64,000 nt of DNA from Noviluteimonas caseinilytica. Lineage in GTDB: Bacteria; Pseudomonadota; Gammaproteobacteria; Xanthomonadales; Xanthomonadaceae. The notes below the pieces were generated by a model. That model had not been told where the DNA came from. It saw nothing but the letters and a program-made list of their open reading frames with translations, and ran no database searches. How positions within the stretch are numbered: the stretch's first letter is position 1; every line of letters begins with the position of its first letter. The stretch spans positions 2,108,001 through 2,172,000 of the forward strand of contig NZ_AP024545.1 in the NCBI RefSeq assembly GCF_018406605.1, written 5' to 3'. Position numbers and translations under genes: made by a program. Of the stretch, positions 16,125-24,139 are shown piece by piece.

Positions 16125-16998
16125 GCGCGAACTGACGGTTGTCGTTCCCGTCGGTATTCATGCCCATCTTGAAACCGAGTGGATCCACCTGCGCCGACAA
16201 CATGCCGGCCTCGCCGAGCACGACCACGCGGCCAGCGCCCACCTGCATCGCGATGCCTTGCGCATGCCCCTTCGCCGGCGTGCGGACGCTGCGCGATTCC
16301 CAGTCGTAGGCGACATCGCTCATGCGCAACAGCACGGTCGCACCCGCAGGCACCGACAGCGATTGCCCGGTGAACGTCACGACGCTGGACACCTGCTCGT
16401 CCTTCGTTCGCCCGCGCGTGATCGCGGAATCCGGCAGCAACCCGTTCGCACGACTGAACAACAAGCGCTCGTTGTCCCAGCCGGAATGATGATCGTCGTC
16501 GCGCGCGTAGGTGAGGTACATCGTGACGCCGAAGTGTTTCGCCAATGGCGCGGCGGCCGCGCCGAACGGCGAGTGGTCGGCGATCAGCAGCAGCGCGCCA
16601 CCGTCGTGCACCCACTGCTGCAACGCGATCCCTTCCGCATCGGTGAAAGCAGGCTGCGTCTCGTGCCCGTCCGGCCCCATCGCGTTCGCGATCACCAGGA
16701 TATCGACATCGCGCAATGCTTCCGCGCTCAGCGGCGTGGCGAGCGCGTCGACCCGGTAACCATCCTTGCGCAGCAAGTCGGCGAGGGGACGGTAACGCTC
16801 CGTCGGCGTGTGCCAGTTGCGATGCGCGACGTCGAACGCCACCCGCGGCGCCGTCGTCCCCGCATACGCCGGGTGCGCGACCGCGACGACGAAGCCGGGA
16901 TCCGCCTTCTGCCCCACGCTGTCGTACCAGTACGCGAACACTAGGAACGCGACCACCAGCCCCACCAGCACCCCAAGCACCTTCAACGTGCGTCGCAT
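16087..16998 (-). CDS. Membrane-anchored DUF4350/GATase-like protein
   Basis: 303 aa. An N-terminal anchor (about 5-25, VLGVLVGLVVAFLVFAYWY) is followed by a periplasmic alpha/beta domain. The motifs VAFDVAHRNWHTP, DVDILVIANAMG and VHDGGALLLIADHSPFG fit a class I glutamine-amidotransferase-like or DUF4350 fold, which usually lacks amidotransferase activity. ATG 16998 has GGGGGAG just upstream. Probably involved in envelope or polysaccharide processes, but I cannot give a reaction. Confidence 0.7.
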   Translation of the reverse strand: MRRTLKVLGVLVGLVVAFLVFAYWYDSVGQKADPGFVVAVAHPAYAGTTAPRVAFDVAHRNWHTPTERYRPLADLLRKDGYRVDALATPLSAEALRDVDILVIANAMGPDGHETQPAFTDAEGIALQQWVHDGGALLLIADHSPFGAAAAPLAKHFGVTMYLTYARDDDHHSGWDNERLLFSRANGLLPDSAITRGRTKDEQVSSVVTFTGQSLSVPAGATVLLRMSDVAYDWESRSVRTPAKGHAQGIAMQVGAGRVVVLGEAGMLSAQVDPLGFKMGMNTDGNDNRQFALNVFHWLSGALR

Positions 16999-17091
16999 GC
17001 GCTCCCCCGGTGGTTCGCGGCCCGTCCGTGATGCTAGCGTGGATCGGGCATCCCCTAGAATCCTGCCCTCGTCCCCAGGCAGGCCCGCCCC

Positions 17092-17481
17092 GTGGCGCAT
17101 CGCATCATCGTCGGCCCCGAGTTCGTCGAGGTCTTGCATACCGGACCGGTCCGCTACGAGGATCGGCTCATCGCGCTGGAAGGGCTGCAGGCGACCAGGG
17201 GCGTCAACGCACACCTGCCGGTCCTGATCGATTTCTCGAATGCGTCGCTCGTGCTGCACAACGACGACCTGCACGCGTCGGAAGAGGAACGCGTCAACTA
17301 CATGGCCCGGACCATCAATAGCCAGTTCTTCGTCGGCCGGCGCGTCGCCATGGTGGGCATCTCCAACGACGACGCGAAGCCGGCCCGGGTCACTTCGATC
17401 GTGCAGCAGATTCCCTTCCAGGTCTTCGACGACCGCGACCGCGCGATCGCGTGGCTCGCATCGAGCCACGCCGTCCGGTAG
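17092..17481 (+). CDS. STAS/SpoIIAA-like protein, copy 1
   Basis: 129-aa soluble protein from GTG 17092 (VAHRIIVGPEFVEVLHTGPV). The pattern of an N-terminal strand pair, LPVLIDFSNAS, GRRVAMVGISNDDA and a final helix RAIAWLASS resembles SpoIIAA-like/STAS folds. It is about half identical over its length to the gene at 18946. TAGAAT at 17056-17061 could be its -10. It sits before an SPFH lipoprotein gene, suggesting a membrane-linked signalling role (inference). Confidence 0.6.
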   Translation: MAHRIIVGPEFVEVLHTGPVRYEDRLIALEGLQATRGVNAHLPVLIDFSNASLVLHNDDLHASEEERVNYMARTINSQFFVGRRVAMVGISNDDAKPARVTSIVQQIPFQVFDDRDRAIAWLASSHAVR

Positions 17482-17513
17482 CCTGCCCCCCAGCATTTCC
17501 AGGGGAAGTACCA

Positions 17514-18323
17514 GTGTCGGTTTTCGTTCGTCGTTCCGCGATGCTCGCCATCGCCGCGTGCATCACTTTGTCCACCGTGGGCTGCACCGTCGCCCAGCCC
17601 GAACCCGGCGACGTCGCCGTCTACCAGGACCGCCCATATTTCGTCGGCCACGAAGGCATCCGCCCCGAGGTGTTGAAGGAGGGGCGCGACGTGACCTGGC
17701 CGTCCACCACGATCATCTACGTCACCACCGCGCCGCAGACGCTGCACGTGCCGTTCCAGGACCTGTCGTCGATGGACAACATCCTGCTGGACTTCGACAC
17801 CAGCGTGCAGTTGCGCGTGGTGGATGCGGCCGACACGCTGAAGCGCTTCGGCCCGAACTGGTGGGACAACAACGTCGTCTCGCCCTACAACTCCATCGTC
17901 CGCAAGGCGGTGAAGTCCGAGAAGATGGCGCAGATGATGTCCGACCCTGTCGCCGCCGAAAAAGTGGACCAGGAAGTCACCGAACAACTGCGCGCGCTGA
18001 TCAAGGCCTCCGGCATCCGCGTGGAAGTGATGGCGGTGAACCTCGGCAAGGCCAAGCCGAACGAAAACGTCCTGACGCAGATGAACAACACCGCCGCCGA
18101 GCAGCAGCGCAACCTCACGCTGGTCGCCGCGACGATCGCCGAGCAGCAGCGCAAGTTGGAACAGGAAGCCAAGGCCGACGCCGACAACGCCTATCGCAAC
18201 AAGATGGGCCTGTCGCCCGAGCAGTACCTGGCGCGCCAGCTCGCCGAGATCCAGGCCGACGCATGCAAGAAGGCGACCGCGTGTTACATGGTGCCGCAGG
18301 GGACGAATGTCGTCTCGAGGTAA
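17514..18323 (+). CDS. SPFH/Band 7-like lipoprotein
   Basis: 269-aa protein from GTG 17514, with AGGGGAAG five bases upstream. The signal peptide ends in lipobox TVGC (about 21-24). The body resembles an SPFH/Band 7 domain, with a DFDTSVQLRVVD strand and LRALIKASGIRVEVMAVNLG. It is followed by a helical, coiled-coil-like stretch with EQQRNLTLVAATIAEQQRKL (about 195-240). Band 7 proteins scaffold membrane microdomains; the lipoprotein form is unusual. The 3' end has a decayed second copy at 19346. Confidence 0.72.
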   Translation: MSVFVRRSAMLAIAACITLSTVGCTVAQPEPGDVAVYQDRPYFVGHEGIRPEVLKEGRDVTWPSTTIIYVTTAPQTLHVPFQDLSSMDNILLDFDTSVQLRVVDAADTLKRFGPNWWDNNVVSPYNSIVRKAVKSEKMAQMMSDPVAAEKVDQEVTEQLRALIKASGIRVEVMAVNLGKAKPNENVLTQMNNTAAEQQRNLTLVAATIAEQQRKLEQEAKADADNAYRNKMGLSPEQYLARQLAEIQADACKKATACYMVPQGTNVVSR

Positions 18324-18335
18324 GGAGCGGATGGC

Positions 18336-18863
18336 ATGAAGGCGATCGGCGCCATGGCGGTGTTGGTGGTGTTCGCGTTCGCCAGTCCGTTGGCCGCGAA
18401 GGACCGCGGCATGACCGCGGTGCCGGAGGGGACCGGCTATTGCGCTGGCAAGGACGGCATCTGCCACGAGTGGATGTTGCGTTCGGACCCGAGCCTGCGC
18501 TTCATCGCCATCGGGCATGAGGCCGGCATCGAATACGCCTTCCATCGCAAGCAGGCGAACGGGGGCTATCGGTATCTCGTGCGCGTCCATCCCGTGCTGC
18601 GGGACGCCTCGAAACACCAGACCGACTTCTGGGGCTATCCCTGGGACATCCACGACATCGCCGTCGGCGCGGATGGCGCGGTGCTCGCCACGTTCAGCCA
18701 CGCGCTGGTCGACGACGGCGAGGTCTACTCGGAGGCTTGGCAGAAGCGCATCCCGGCCGTGCTGTTCACGGGCCACACGACGCAACCGCACATGACGGTG
18801 CCGAAGCTGCGCTACCAGGCGCTGTCCATTCCTGCGTTGCAGAAGCAGGCAGCGTCGCCCTGA
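18336..18863 (+). CDS. Exported protein of unknown function
   Basis: 175 aa with a signal peptide (MKAIGAMAVLVVFAFASPLAA). The mature part contains paired Cys (YCAGKDGICHEW, about 37-48), which may form a disulfide, followed by beta-rich sequence. It starts 12 bases after the SPFH gene, with AAGGAG near the start, so it is probably the third gene of a STAS-SPFH-exported protein operon. No family recognised. Confidence 0.65.
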   Translation: MKAIGAMAVLVVFAFASPLAAKDRGMTAVPEGTGYCAGKDGICHEWMLRSDPSLRFIAIGHEAGIEYAFHRKQANGGYRYLVRVHPVLRDASKHQTDFWGYPWDIHDIAVGADGAVLATFSHALVDDGEVYSEAWQKRIPAVLFTGHTTQPHMTVPKLRYQALSIPALQKQAASP

Positions 18864-18945
18864 AACGCGCTGCCGGCACGAAAACTTCATCGAAACCACA
18901 CCCCGCAACGCGCCTACTGGATCGCTTGTTCCGGAGGCGCGGCAC

Positions 18946-19326
18946 GTGACACATCACATCGTGGTTGGACCGGGGTTCGTGGAAGTGGTCCACACGGGCG
19001 AGGTGCGTTATGCCGACCGCCTGGCCGCGCTGCAATCGGTGCAGGCCACCGACGGCCTGCAGGCGCGGTTGCCGGTCCTGATCAACTTCCTCGACGCGTC
19101 GGTGCTGACGGGCACCCCCGGCGTCGATGCCGACGAGGAAGCGCGCGTGGACTACATGGCCCGCGCCATCACCGACGGGTTTTTCACCAACCGGCGCATC
19201 GCGATGGTCGGCATCTCGGCGCGCGACGCCAGGCCCGCCTTGATCGCAGCGACCGTCCGGCAGATCGCCTTCGAAGTGTTCGAGGCGCGCGAGCCGGCCA
19301 TCGCGTGGCTGGTGGCGAAAACGTAG
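18946..19326 (+). CDS. STAS/SpoIIAA-like protein, copy 2
   Basis: 126-aa paralogue of the 17092 gene, from GTG 18946 with GGAGG nine bases upstream. Shared elements are HIVVGPGFVEVVHTGEVRY, LPVLINF, NRRIAMVGIS and AIAWLV. The middle loop (GTPGVDADEEARVDYMARAI) differs most. Only about 20 bases after its stop comes a fragment that matches the 3' end of the SPFH gene, so this copy arose by tandem duplication of the block. Confidence 0.6.
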   Translation: MTHHIVVGPGFVEVVHTGEVRYADRLAALQSVQATDGLQARLPVLINFLDASVLTGTPGVDADEEARVDYMARAITDGFFTNRRIAMVGISARDARPALIAATVRQIAFEVFEAREPAIAWLVAKT

Positions 19327-19345
19327 CCACTGGCCGTCGAAGGGG

Positions 19346-19390
19346 GCGGCGTGCTATTTCGTGCCGCAGGGGACGACCGTCGTCGCGACG
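19346..19390 (+). pseudogene. Remnant of a second SPFH lipoprotein 3' end
   Basis: Translation gives AACYFVPQGTTVVATQ, matching the end of the SPFH gene (TACYMVPQGTNVVSR at 18277-18320). The nucleotide match includes GTGCCGCAGGGGACGA. Nothing upstream of it resembles the rest of that gene, so this is the trace of a deleted duplicate. Confidence 0.7.
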
Positions 19391-19427
19391 CAGACAGGAA
19401 GCCCACCCATCACCGGAAGGAGCCGTC

Positions 19428-19937
19428 GTGAGCAGAGAAGACTACGTCGCCATCGCTGCGCGCCTGTTCGCCGTGTACGTCGGCATCAAGACCGTGCTGC
19501 AGATCCCGACGGCGGCGCGGATCCTGTCGACGCAACCGGACACCATGGCCTACGTCGCGGTCTATGCGCTGATGCTGTTGCTGACCCTGGCGTTCTGCGC
19601 ATTCCTCTGGTTCTTCCCGCTGACCATCGCGCGGAAGCTCATGCCCGTCATGAAGGAGCCGCGGTCCGAGCAGGCGATCGACGCGTCGGTCGGCCTCTCC
19701 CTCGGCCTCACGCTGATCGGCTTCTGGCTGTTCGCGCAGGGCGTCGTCGACGCGGTCTACTGGCTCGCGTTGATCCTGCGCACCAGGCAGGAAGCCCCGG
19801 TGGAATTCTCGTGGCGGCCCGAGCAGATCGCCTCGATGGTCATGGCCGCGTTCCAGCTCGGCTTCGGGGCCTTCCTGGTGCTGGGCAGTGCGGGCATCAA
19901 GCGCTTCATCGACAGGGCGCGCTACGCCGGAAGCTGA
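19428..19937 (+). CDS. Inner-membrane protein (169 aa)
   Basis: Starts at GTG 19428 with AAGGAG five bases upstream. Four hydrophobic segments at about 7-25, 39-65, 82-108 and 130-150 predict an integral membrane protein. There are charged loops between them but no catalytic motif. No family recognised. It follows the duplicated STAS block. Confidence 0.65.
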   Translation: MSREDYVAIAARLFAVYVGIKTVLQIPTAARILSTQPDTMAYVAVYALMLLLTLAFCAFLWFFPLTIARKLMPVMKEPRSEQAIDASVGLSLGLTLIGFWLFAQGVVDAVYWLALILRTRQEAPVEFSWRPEQIASMVMAAFQLGFGAFLVLGSAGIKRFIDRARYAGS

Positions 19938-20020
19938 GCGCGGAAAGCGCCCCGCGTCGTACTGGCCGACACCGCATGCGCGCCGCGTTCCTGCGTAAGC
20001 CAGCACTCCGCGAAGCCACC

Positions 20021-20443
20021 ATGCGCGTCACGCACCTCACCCCGATCCTGAACGTCTCCGACATCCAGCAGTCCTTCCGGTGGTTCGAAACACTCGGCTG
20101 GAAGAAGGGATGGGATTGGGGCACGCCGCCCACGTTCGGCGGCGTGTGTTCCGGGCATTGCGAAATCTTCCTGTGCGAAGGCGGGCAGGGCGGCAAGGGC
20201 GCAAGCGGTTATCCGACCACCTTCGGACCGGACGCCAACCAGGCGGCGGAGAAAGGCGTGTGGATGTCGCTGTGGGTCGAGGACGTCGACGCGGTGCATC
20301 GACATTGCCTGGAGCACGGCATCGAAGTGACGTGGCCGCCGACGGACATGCCATGGAATGTCCGCGAGATGCACGTGCGCCATCCGGATGGGCATGTGTT
20401 CCGCGTGAGTCGCGGCATCGGCGCGCCCGACGAAGAGGACTGA
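20021..20443 (+). CDS. VOC family protein (glyoxalase/bleomycin-resistance fold)
   Basis: 140-aa single VOC domain: two beta-alpha-beta-beta-beta units starting THLTPILNVSDIQQSFRWFETLGW. The later SLWVEDVDAVHRHCLEHG and RHPDGHVFRVS carry the usual metal-ligand region. Family members are antibiotic-resistance proteins, glyoxalases or dioxygenases. Which one applies cannot be told from sequence alone. ATG 20021 gives the standard length. Confidence 0.88.
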   Translation: MRVTHLTPILNVSDIQQSFRWFETLGWKKGWDWGTPPTFGGVCSGHCEIFLCEGGQGGKGASGYPTTFGPDANQAAEKGVWMSLWVEDVDAVHRHCLEHGIEVTWPPTDMPWNVREMHVRHPDGHVFRVSRGIGAPDEED

Positions 20444-20456
20444 TCGCGCATCCGGT

Positions 20457-21767
20457 CTACCCCGGCGTGACCGTACCGATCCAGCTCCATGCGAGCGCAG
20501 CGATGCATCCGAGGATCAGCACGATGCTTGTCCAGCCAGCGATCACCGAGCCTCCGCCCGATCGCGCATCGCCCATGATCTGCGGATCGCGCGCCAGCAG
20601 CTGGAGTGCGATGACGTGCAGCGGCAGCATCACCGCGTTCACCACCTGGCTGCTGTAGATCAGCGGGACGAGGGGCAAGTCGGGCAGGGACACGATGCTG
20701 GCCGCGGCCGCCGTCAGCACCACGAACGCGACGTAGAAGATCCGGAAATGGCGTGCGTCCAGGTCCAGCGACGCCGGGGAGCCGACACCTTCGGCAATCG
20801 AGTACGCCGTCGCGAGCGGCACGATGGCCGCGGCCAGGAGCGCTGCGCCCAGCAATCCGACGCCGAACAACACCGTCGCGAACGAACCGGCGAGCGGGCG
20901 CAATGCGGCGGCGGCATCGCTCGCCTCGTTGATGTGCACGCCCGCACGATGCAACGTCGCGGCGCAGGCAACGGCGATGGCAATGCCGATCAGGCCGGTC
21001 AGCAGGGAACCGATGACGACGTCGACGCGTTCCCAGCGCAGGTTGGCGAGCGTGATCTTCTTGTCGACGGCGTAGGACTGGATGAAGGCCAGGCCCCAGG
21101 GCGCAAGCGTCGTGCCCAGGGTGGCGGCGACCGCGATCCATCCGATCGCATCGCGCGGAAGATGCGGCACGAGCGCGTGATGGAAGACCTGCGACCAGTC
21201 CGGCTTCGCGAGGATGCCATCGACCAGGTACAGGCCCAGCGTCGCCGAGATGACCAGCAGGACGCGTTCCACGCGATGGAACGAACCGAGGACGACGACC
21301 AGGCAGATCAGCACCGCGGCCAGCGGCGTACTGATCCATGGCGGGATCCCGACGAGCGAACACGCGGCGGAAATGCCCGCGTACTCCGCGCAGATGGTCC
21401 CGAAGTTCGCAAACACGAGACCGACCACCGCGGCATAGCCCCATCGGTGTCCCCAGCGATCGCGAATGACGCCGACGAATCCCTTGCCCGTCGCTGCACC
21501 GATCCGCATCGCCATCATGTGGAACTGCACGAGCAGCACCGTCGATGCGGGAATGATCCATAACAGCAGATAGCCGTGGTCGGTCCCCAGGACGGAATAC
21601 GTGGTGATGCCGGCCGGGTCGTCGTCCGAAAGGCCTGCCAGCAAACCCGGTCCGAGCACGGCGAGGAAGGCAGCAAACGCACCCACCCCCTCGGCGCGAA
21701 GCCGGGCGAAGCGGCGCGCGACGCCACGTCGATGGTGCGCGACCACGTGCGGCGGTCGGTCCGTCAC
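20457..21767 (-). CDS. Nramp family divalent metal transporter
   Basis: 436-aa inner-membrane protein, H+-coupled uptake of Mn/Fe-type divalent metals in the family. About 11 membrane helices are visible. TM1 has GPGLLAGLSDDDPAGITTYS, in which the usual DPGN is replaced by DPAG. The TM6 region has TLGTTLAPWGLAFIQSYAV. GTG 21767 overlaps the stop of the preceding ion-channel gene (GTGA) and has GGAAGG four bases upstream. The DPGN-to-DPAG change suggests a divergent subfamily whose metal specificity should not be assumed. Confidence 0.85.
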   Translation of the reverse strand: MTDRPPHVVAHHRRGVARRFARLRAEGVGAFAAFLAVLGPGLLAGLSDDDPAGITTYSVLGTDHGYLLLWIIPASTVLLVQFHMMAMRIGAATGKGFVGVIRDRWGHRWGYAAVVGLVFANFGTICAEYAGISAACSLVGIPPWISTPLAAVLICLVVVLGSFHRVERVLLVISATLGLYLVDGILAKPDWSQVFHHALVPHLPRDAIGWIAVAATLGTTLAPWGLAFIQSYAVDKKITLANLRWERVDVVIGSLLTGLIGIAIAVACAATLHRAGVHINEASDAAAALRPLAGSFATVLFGVGLLGAALLAAAIVPLATAYSIAEGVGSPASLDLDARHFRIFYVAFVVLTAAAASIVSLPDLPLVPLIYSSQVVNAVMLPLHVIALQLLARDPQIMGDARSGGGSVIAGWTSIVLILGCIAALAWSWIGTVTPG

Positions 21768-22210
21768 CGATCCTTCCAGTTCTGCGACATCTCGTAATAG
21801 GTGAACGTGGCCGACCAGGCAATCAGGAACAACCCGAGCACGGCCTCCGTCCCGGCGATGAAGCGGATGGCGCCGTGCGGGGCGACGTCCCCGAACCCGA
21901 CGGTGGAGAACGTCATCGCCGACAGGTAGACGTTCTCGAGCAGCCCGCCGTCGGCGGCGCCCGTGACGCCGCCTGCGCCCGGCAGGGCGAGGCATGCCCA
22001 GTACGCGGCGCCGAACATCCAGATTTCGGTGATGTGCAGCAGCAGCGCACCGACCACGGCGTACAGCACGCGGCGACGTCGCGCATGGGGTTGCGTCGAC
22101 AGGCGTCGCGCAAGCCAGTTGAGTCCCTCGTAGTGCAATCCCACGGCCATGCCGACCGTCAGCACCGTCACCAGCACCACGATCACATTGACATGGACAT
22201 CAGGCGCCAT
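21764..22210 (-). CDS. Two-TM ion channel (potassium-channel type)
   Basis: 148-aa membrane protein with TM1 (about 8-28), a second hydrophobic segment near 55-75, a pore helix, and selectivity-filter sequence TFSTVGFGD (about 104-112), then a final TM segment. TVGFGD rather than TVGYGD is still typical of K+-selective filters. No cytoplasmic RCK or cNMP domain is present. Translation is coupled to the downstream Nramp gene by a GTGA overlap. Confidence 0.85.
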   Translation of the reverse strand: MAPDVHVNVIVVLVTVLTVGMAVGLHYEGLNWLARRLSTQPHARRRRVLYAVVGALLLHITEIWMFGAAYWACLALPGAGGVTGAADGGLLENVYLSAMTFSTVGFGDVAPHGAIRFIAGTEAVLGLFLIAWSATFTYYEMSQNWKDR

Positions 22211-22396
22211 TGGGGGCTTCCCGGCATTGATGCGCGAGCTTAGCGCGCCGCGGCGCATGCGGGCGTTCGCCGGAATTATTCTGATTGGGACGGGGTCGCG
22301 TCCCGGCTACTGTCAGGTGGCCGCCCCTCGACGCGCGTACATGACCCGACGACATCACCCAGGCTGGTGCGACGCACAGGACCGAGGCGCAACACG

Positions 22397-22828
22397 ATGA
22401 TGCGATTCGACGTTCGCGTGCCCGCCTGGCTGGCCGCAACGGCCTCGACCCTGTTGCTCGTCGCATGCACGGGCAACGATGCGGCGGTGAAGCGCATCGG
22501 ACACCTCACGCAAGCCCAGCTCGCCCATGCGTTCTGCACGGTCGATGCGCTTCCCGACGACAGCAGGCTCCAGGATGCGCAGATGCCGGCCGAGTTTGGC
22601 GCGTTGGGCGCAACGCGCTTGCGGCGTCGCGGTCACGTGGCGTCGCTGCGCGTGTCCGGTGCGGTCGACGACCTCGTGTGGTTGGAATTCATCAACGTCG
22701 GCCGCGCCGATGCGAAAAAAACGATCCAGTTGATCCCGGGCGAGGGGAAGACCGCCCGGACGTTGTGGGAAGCGCCAGCGGATTTCACTTGCGCGTCGAC
22801 CACCAATGCGTTCGCGGGCAAGCGCTGA
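22397..22828 (+). CDS. Putative lipoprotein (143 aa)
   Basis: ATG 22397 or the adjacent ATG 22400. The signal peptide ends in lipobox LLVAC at about 32, so it is likely membrane-tethered. The rest is soluble with alternating strands (RLRRRGHVASLRVSG, DLVWLEFINVG) and one further pair of Cys. No family recognised. Confidence 0.6.
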   Translation: MMRFDVRVPAWLAATASTLLLVACTGNDAAVKRIGHLTQAQLAHAFCTVDALPDDSRLQDAQMPAEFGALGATRLRRRGHVASLRVSGAVDDLVWLEFINVGRADAKKTIQLIPGEGKTARTLWEAPADFTCASTTNAFAGKR

Positions 22829-22833
22829 GGCGG

Positions 22834-23106
22834 TCAGCGAAGTCGGGCGACGTCCATGACCAGGCGTGCGAATTCATCGTCCGAAGTGCCGACGGGCGCG
22901 TAGGTGGCGATGTTCATCCAGCGACCATCGCGCAGCGCGGCTTCGAGCATGTGCCGGCAGTAGGTGACGCGTTCGCCGGAAGGCTGCTCCAGCGCCATCT
23001 GGAACTCGGGGCGGCCCATCAGCACGCGTTGCGCATGGTGGGGCCCACCCACGAACAGCACCTCGACCAATCCGGAGAGGGACCCGCCATGTCGATCGTC
23101 TGCCAT
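22834..23106 (-). CDS. Small FVGGPxH protein, second copy
   Basis: 90-aa protein from ATG 23106. VLFVGGPHHAQRVLMG and ATYAPVGTSDDEF match the layout of the gene at 12999 (FVGGPLH, YAPIGMSD), suggesting a small family of unknown function. The N-terminus has a short acidic-basic patch (MADDRHGG). Only a bidirectional terminator lies between it and tRNA-Phe. Confidence 0.55.
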   Translation of the reverse strand: MADDRHGGSLSGLVEVLFVGGPHHAQRVLMGRPEFQMALEQPSGERVTYCRHMLEAALRDGRWMNIATYAPVGTSDDEFARLVMDVARLR

Positions 23107-23184
23107 GGGGCGTTGTCGCACATGGTCAGACCGTCGCCGTGAATTCGTCCGGCGAAACATTCAGCATGCTGAGCGATGGCCGAA

Positions 23185-23213
23185 AAAAAGCCCGCAACCA
23201 GTGCGGGCTTTTT
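23185..23213. terminator. Bidirectional terminator after tRNA-Phe
   Basis: AAAAAGCCCGCA and TGCGGGCTTTTT form a 12-bp stem around ACCAG. It sits 18 bases past the tRNA 3' end on the minus strand, with T-runs in both directions. Confidence 0.9.
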
Positions 23214-23231
23214 CCAATCGATTTGAACCGC

Positions 23232-23307
23232 TGGTGGCCGGGGAGGGAATCGAACCCCCGACACGGGGATTTTCAATCCCCTGCTCTACCAACTGAGCTA
23301 CCCGGCC
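23232..23307 (-). tRNA. tRNA-Phe (anticodon GAA)
   Basis: 76-nt tRNA with encoded CCA. Acceptor GGCCGGG pairs with CCCGGCC. The anticodon arm GGGGA-TTGAAAA-TCCCC gives GAA, and the D- and T-arms are canonical. It decodes UUC and UUU. A good promoter lies directly upstream. Confidence 0.98.
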
Positions 23308-23319
23308 AGCGAGCCCGGC

Positions 23320-23348
23320 ATGATACGGATGCGACCCGGCCCGGGCAA
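23320..23348 (-). promoter_or_regulatory. Sigma70-type promoter of tRNA-Phe
   Basis: Minus strand: -35 TTGCCC (23348-23343), 17-base spacer, -10 TATCAT (23325-23320). The -10 ends 12 bases before the tRNA 5' end. Confidence 0.6.
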
Positions 23349-23457
23349 GCCGGATGTTGGCTGAATGCTCGTGCGGATCACCCCTTCCGCGATGCGATGG
23401 CAGGCGCATGATCCGGCCAGCGGCCTCGAGCGAGGCCGCCACCACAGGGAGGACGCC

Positions 23458-23856
23458 ATGAAAGGGATCCATTGGACACTGGCCGCGGGCATCGCCGCGG
23501 CGGCGCTGCTCGCAGGCTGCGCTTCCAGCCAGACGAAGGCCGAGAAACTCGCGATGTACCAGGCGCATGCCAGCGCGCCCGTCAAGCAGGTGCCGTTCTT
23601 CAGCCCGCAGGGCTGGGAGGAAATCGACCGCGACCACGTCCTCGTGACGATGCGGCCGACCGAGGTGTACCTGATGCGCTTGAACGGCCCGTGCCTGGAT
23701 TACGACAACGGTGCGGCCGCGATGCTGATCAGCAACACCGCCGGCGTCATCCAGCCGAAGTTCGACCGGGTGAGTTTCCCCAACTCGTCGATGAGCTGCC
23801 GCATCGAGGAAATCCGCCAGGTCGACATGACGGCGGTGCGCGACACCAAGGCCTGA
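23458..23856 (+). CDS. DUF6491-like lipoprotein
   Basis: 132 aa from ATG 23458 with GGGAGGA upstream. A hairpin CGGCCTCG/CGAGGCCG (23421-23438) precedes it. The signal peptide ends in lipobox LLAGC (about 17-21). The body fits DUF6491-type Xanthomonadaceae lipoproteins: MYQAHASAPVKQVPFF, VTMRPTEVYLMRLNGPCLDYD, and a final Cys-containing SCRIEEIRQVD. Function unknown. Confidence 0.7.
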   Translation: MKGIHWTLAAGIAAAALLAGCASSQTKAEKLAMYQAHASAPVKQVPFFSPQGWEEIDRDHVLVTMRPTEVYLMRLNGPCLDYDNGAAAMLISNTAGVIQPKFDRVSFPNSSMSCRIEEIRQVDMTAVRDTKA

Positions 23857-23865
23857 CGATCGGCC

Positions 23866-24138
23866 TCAGGCGTCCGGCGCGACGTAACCCTCGGGTTTCG
23901 TCGCGCCGCCGCCGAACAGGAATTTCTCCATCTCGGCCTCCAGCTGCGCGCGATGCTTCGGGTCCAGCGGCGACAGGCGGTTTTCGTTGATCACCATCGT
24001 CTGGTGCGCGAGCCACCGCTGCCAGGCCGGCTTGCCGACGTGTTCGAACACGCGCTTGCCCAACGCGCCGGGCCACGGCACGAAATCCAGGCCTTCGGTT
24101 TCCACCTGGTCGACGTCGCAGAACACGGTACGGGGCAT
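23866..24138 (-). CDS. yggX: YggX family oxidative-damage protection protein
   Basis: 90-aa small protein implicated in iron trafficking and protection of Fe-S enzymes. It has the family pattern MPRTVFCDVDQVETEGLDF with Cys7, PGALGKRVFEHV, WQRWLAHQTMVINENRL and EMEKFLFG. ATG 24138 lies one base downstream of the mutY stop on the minus strand. mutY-yggX is a widespread gene pair, here at the end of the ftsY-asmA-mutY chain. Confidence 0.95.
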   Translation of the reverse strand: MPRTVFCDVDQVETEGLDFVPWPGALGKRVFEHVGKPAWQRWLAHQTMVINENRLSPLDPKHRAQLEAEMEKFLFGGGATKPEGYVAPDA

Positions 24139-24139
24139 G

